A DNA stretch of 64,000 nucleotides. Source: a bacterium. GTDB taxonomy: Bacteria; Chloroflexota; Anaerolineae; Caldilineales; Caldilineaceae. The notes beneath the pieces were generated by a model that was given only the letters and a program-made list of their open reading frames with translations, searched no databases and had not been told where the DNA came from. Shown here piece by piece: positions 62,044 to 64,000 of this stretch. Numbering within the stretch: position 1 is the stretch's first letter; the number at the start of each line of letters is the position of its first letter. The stretch lies in assembly GCA_016124945.1 (NCBI GenBank), contig WGMT01000068.1, positions 1-64,000 of the forward strand, read 5' to 3'. The position numbers and the translations under genes are program-made.

Positions 62044-64000
62044 ATGGGCGCTGTTTTAATGATTCCAATTCATCTTGATGCCTTATATCTGCCACAAGAC
62101 AGGTTAGTAAACGCTCCTCTGGCCGATTTTAGACGACTCCCTTATGTTGATGCCCCACAAAGGCGAGATGTCAACCCGGACGTACCTTATCTGAGTGAAG
62201 AAATCGTTTCGATTCCCTTTATAAATCAAAACTTACGTTTGCGCGCCGGGCTTCATTTGCATTGGGCCTTGCCCGATGCCTTGACAAGAGCCAGCCATAC
62301 GGCCGTAACCACCCAATTTCCCCGGGTTCCCAATCGATGGCTCCTCATCCGCAGCCACCTAAATGAGGCGAACGAACGGGTTGTGGAACAGGAATGGGTA
62401 GTGGAAAGCGATTTCCTGCACCCGGTAGGCAGCGTTAGCGATAGCGTCAATATCATGGCGCCGGACAACCCGGCCGGTCCACAACCTTTTCGACACCTGG
62501 GGCGCGCCTTGTCGCTCGATGAATGGCAACCCCACGACCCGGTAGCTGAATACCTCGATTTCCTGACCGCCGTTGGTTATGGCGACCCCGCCTTTGCCGC
62601 CTTTTATCCCAATTCACACAGCGTCTTTGGCTTCTATGATTCGGAACAAACCGAACCCCCGCCAGAGGGTGTGCAGTATGAACTCATCGGTTGGTACAGT
62701 GATGGGCAGCAAGATCATTTGCAAATTTTTCTGAACAACTTTCGCGCTGTGTATCAGCAGGAGAATGGCGCTCCGCCTGACGGTGATACAGTGCGCCTCG
62801 CTCTGGCGGATGAGTTGGCCTGGCACGTAGACCTGGCCACGGGTGAGACGATTCCTGACGAAGTAACCACTGTCTGTTTCGCCCACCTCCGCTTTGAGAC
62901 CAACGGCCTGGCCCCGGAAAACCCGGCCCTTATTTCGCCCCAAACAGCTATCGTTCTTGGCAATACAGGGCTTGATGCGCTGGCCACCCACCTGGCGGCT
63001 GTTGCCGACACGACGGCAACCAGAAGCATGATCGAAGATCAGTTAGAAACTGTGCAGCTTTTGTCCCGTCTCGATCAGCGCCGGTTGGATATAGACTTCA
63101 AATTTCGGGAAGCACAGCACGAATCCGGTTTTATCGCCGTCCCCGGCGGTACACTGTGGACGATTCGCCCTGAAACGGCCAACGACACAGCCGCCGATGC
63201 CACCCAGGGAAACCAGGCACGGCAAATTTACCTGCCGCCAGGCCTGGCCTCCCAACTGGCCACCGCCAATGAATTTCAAACTGCTTACGATCAGGCCCAA
63301 GATCAACTTGAATCGATGCGTCGCCAATTGTTTTCGGACTGGTACAAGTACATGCTGAGCGCTTATCCACCACCGGAGGCAAGGGATGATTACCCGGATA
63401 TTGATGAAATCAAACATTACATTGAGCAAAGAGATATAACTCCCTTACAGACAAAAGTGGCTGAAACAGGCCGGCTTGCTTTCCATTTAAGCGAGACACA
63501 GGCCGTGGTCTCGGTTTCGGCACCGGAGTCTGACCCAACTTCTGTAGCAGGGCAATTGGCCAACGCCTTAAACCAGCTTTTACTGAATATCGGCGACCAC
63601 AATAACGAGCCAATGGTGCAAGCGGCGGCTGTAACCTATGTATTGCAACCCACTACCCGCCCCCGCTATTGGCAACCAACCGAACCGGTTGTTTTATTGA
63701 CGGGCAACGCGGTGCAACCCACTACTCGGCATGGGCAAGACGGACGTTTACGCAGCGACAACTTGTTAGACTGCCGGCTTATTAGCGACCCTGCCCTGCC
63801 GGGTCTGATCCCAGCGAACCGGACCATTCTCTTGGCGGCTATTGACGCCCAACAACCTGGACCGGGTGAGGAACACGTTGCCTTTAGTACCTGGACCGAG
63901 CAACCCTGGCATCCTTTCTTGCTGGAGTGGGAAGTGGAGATCTTTCCCCTAAGCGACGGCGGTAATGTGCAGCCCCAAGCGACCGGCTACAGCTTTGATT
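62044..64000 (+). CDS. Large hypothetical protein, 3' end outside the window
   Basis: ATG 62044 follows TTAAGGATGG and the frame stays open for 652 codons to the window end. It begins MGAVLMIPIHLDALYLPQDR and has NPDVPYLSEEIVSIPF, LRLRAGLHLHWALPDALTRA and RHLGRALSLDEW, a mix of beta and helical segments with many Trp/Pro. A helical, possibly coiled region lies at about 330-470 (LASQLATANEFQTAYDQAQD, QLESMRRQLFSDWYKYM). No signal peptide, membrane helix or known catalytic motif is seen. Base composition and repeat-free codons look like an intact gene. Function not recognised. Confidence 0.7.
   Translation, partial: MGAVLMIPIHLDALYLPQDRLVNAPLADFRRLPYVDAPQRRDVNPDVPYLSEEIVSIPFINQNLRLRAGLHLHWALPDALTRASHTAVTTQFPRVPNRWLLIRSHLNEANERVVEQEWVVESDFLHPVGSVSDSVNIMAPDNPAGPQPFRHLGRALSLDEWQPHDPVAEYLDFLTAVGYGDPAFAAFYPNSHSVFGFYDSEQTEPPPEGVQYELIGWYSDGQQDHLQIFLNNFRAVYQQENGAPPDGDTVRLALADELAWHVDLATGETIPDEVTTVCFAHLRFETNGLAPENPALISPQTAIVLGNTGLDALATHLAAVADTTATRSMIEDQLETVQLLSRLDQRRLDIDFKFREAQHESGFIAVPGGTLWTIRPETANDTAADATQGNQARQIYLPPGLASQLATANEFQTAYDQAQDQLESMRRQLFSDWYKYMLSAYPPPEARDDYPDIDEIKHYIEQRDITPLQTKVAETGRLAFHLSETQAVVSVSAPESDPTSVAGQLANALNQLLLNIGDHNNEPMVQAAAVTYVLQPTTRPRYWQPTEPVVLLTGNAVQPTTRHGQDGRLRSDNLLDCRLISDPALPGLIPANRTILLAAIDAQQPGPGEEHVAFSTWTEQPWHPFLLEWEVEIFPLSDGGNVQPQATGYSFD

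Overview
The window is a high-GC bacterial chromosome segment. Its best match in style is Chloroflexota (Caldilineae/Anaerolineae-like). The basis for that is inference: a BTAD-type regulator, multi-domain surface proteins with WD40, BNR and PKD repeats, heptanucleotide repeats in spacers, MalF-type permease remnants and caspase-like proteases. No rRNA, tRNA or CRISPR array was seen.

Left flank (1-9732). This part is decaying or mosaic. It holds a frameshifted Rad52-like/von Willebrand A chimera, a small membrane protein, a nitrilase pseudogene, a secreted beta-helix protein, and two large cell-wall-active proteins. One of these (929 aa) joins a glycosidase-like barrel, an NBR1-type Ig domain and a muramidase. 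The other joins a glycosidase-like domain, SH3 and an M23 peptidase, and is cut by a stop codon at its expected catalytic Asn-Glu.

Cargo-like region (9930-18471). In order: a ComEC-type metallo-beta-lactamase-fold protein, an amidase-alpha/beta hydrolase-metacaspase fusion, a HEMTH zinc protease, a membrane protein and a BTAD transcription factor.

Contractile injection system (18711-48109, all plus strand, nearly gapless). In order: an AAA+ ATPase, a DUF4157 'eCIS core' protein fused to three peptidoglycan-hydrolysing modules, a cysteine-cluster protein, a DUF4255/Pvc16-type terminator, a carboxypeptidase-regulatory-like protein, two sheaths (the first carrying a large repeated beta insertion), a tube protein, a tail-assembly-like protein, a tiny DUF6760 gene with an apparent AUA start, a second tube protein, an 847-aa Ala/Pro/Gln-rich protein, a LysM baseplate protein, gpD, a gpV/VgrG spike, PAAR, gp25, gpJ/gp6, a second gp6-like protein with an inserted seven-bladed WD40 propeller, tail protein I, a baseplate-associated protein, and a TIG-domain protein with four C-terminal membrane helices. 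The last two genes share one PKD-like domain split by an in-frame UGA. No capsid, portal, terminase, TssJLM or ClpV genes are present, so this is neither an ordinary prophage nor a T6SS. The membrane protein at the end suggests a membrane-associating CIS.

Right flank (48171-64000). A BASS-family transporter is followed by a minus-strand operon of overlapping genes (55496 to 49323). It encodes a lipoprotein, a transmembrane receptor in which periplasmic two-component-type propeller and Y_Y_Y domains feed a cytoplasmic CHAT (caspase-like) protease, a zinc-ribbon protein and a membrane protein. Next come a degenerate ABC ATPase, a divergent NarL-type kinase/regulator pair, a frameshifted BNR-repeat pseudogene, a sugar-permease pseudogene, and the 5' part of a large protein of unknown function that runs off the end.

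The strongest candidates for something new are the CHAT receptor-protease operon and the CIS equipped with a metacaspase fusion, a triple peptidoglycan-hydrolase cargo and a membrane anchor. Together they suggest a regulated cell-death or cell-lysis programme.
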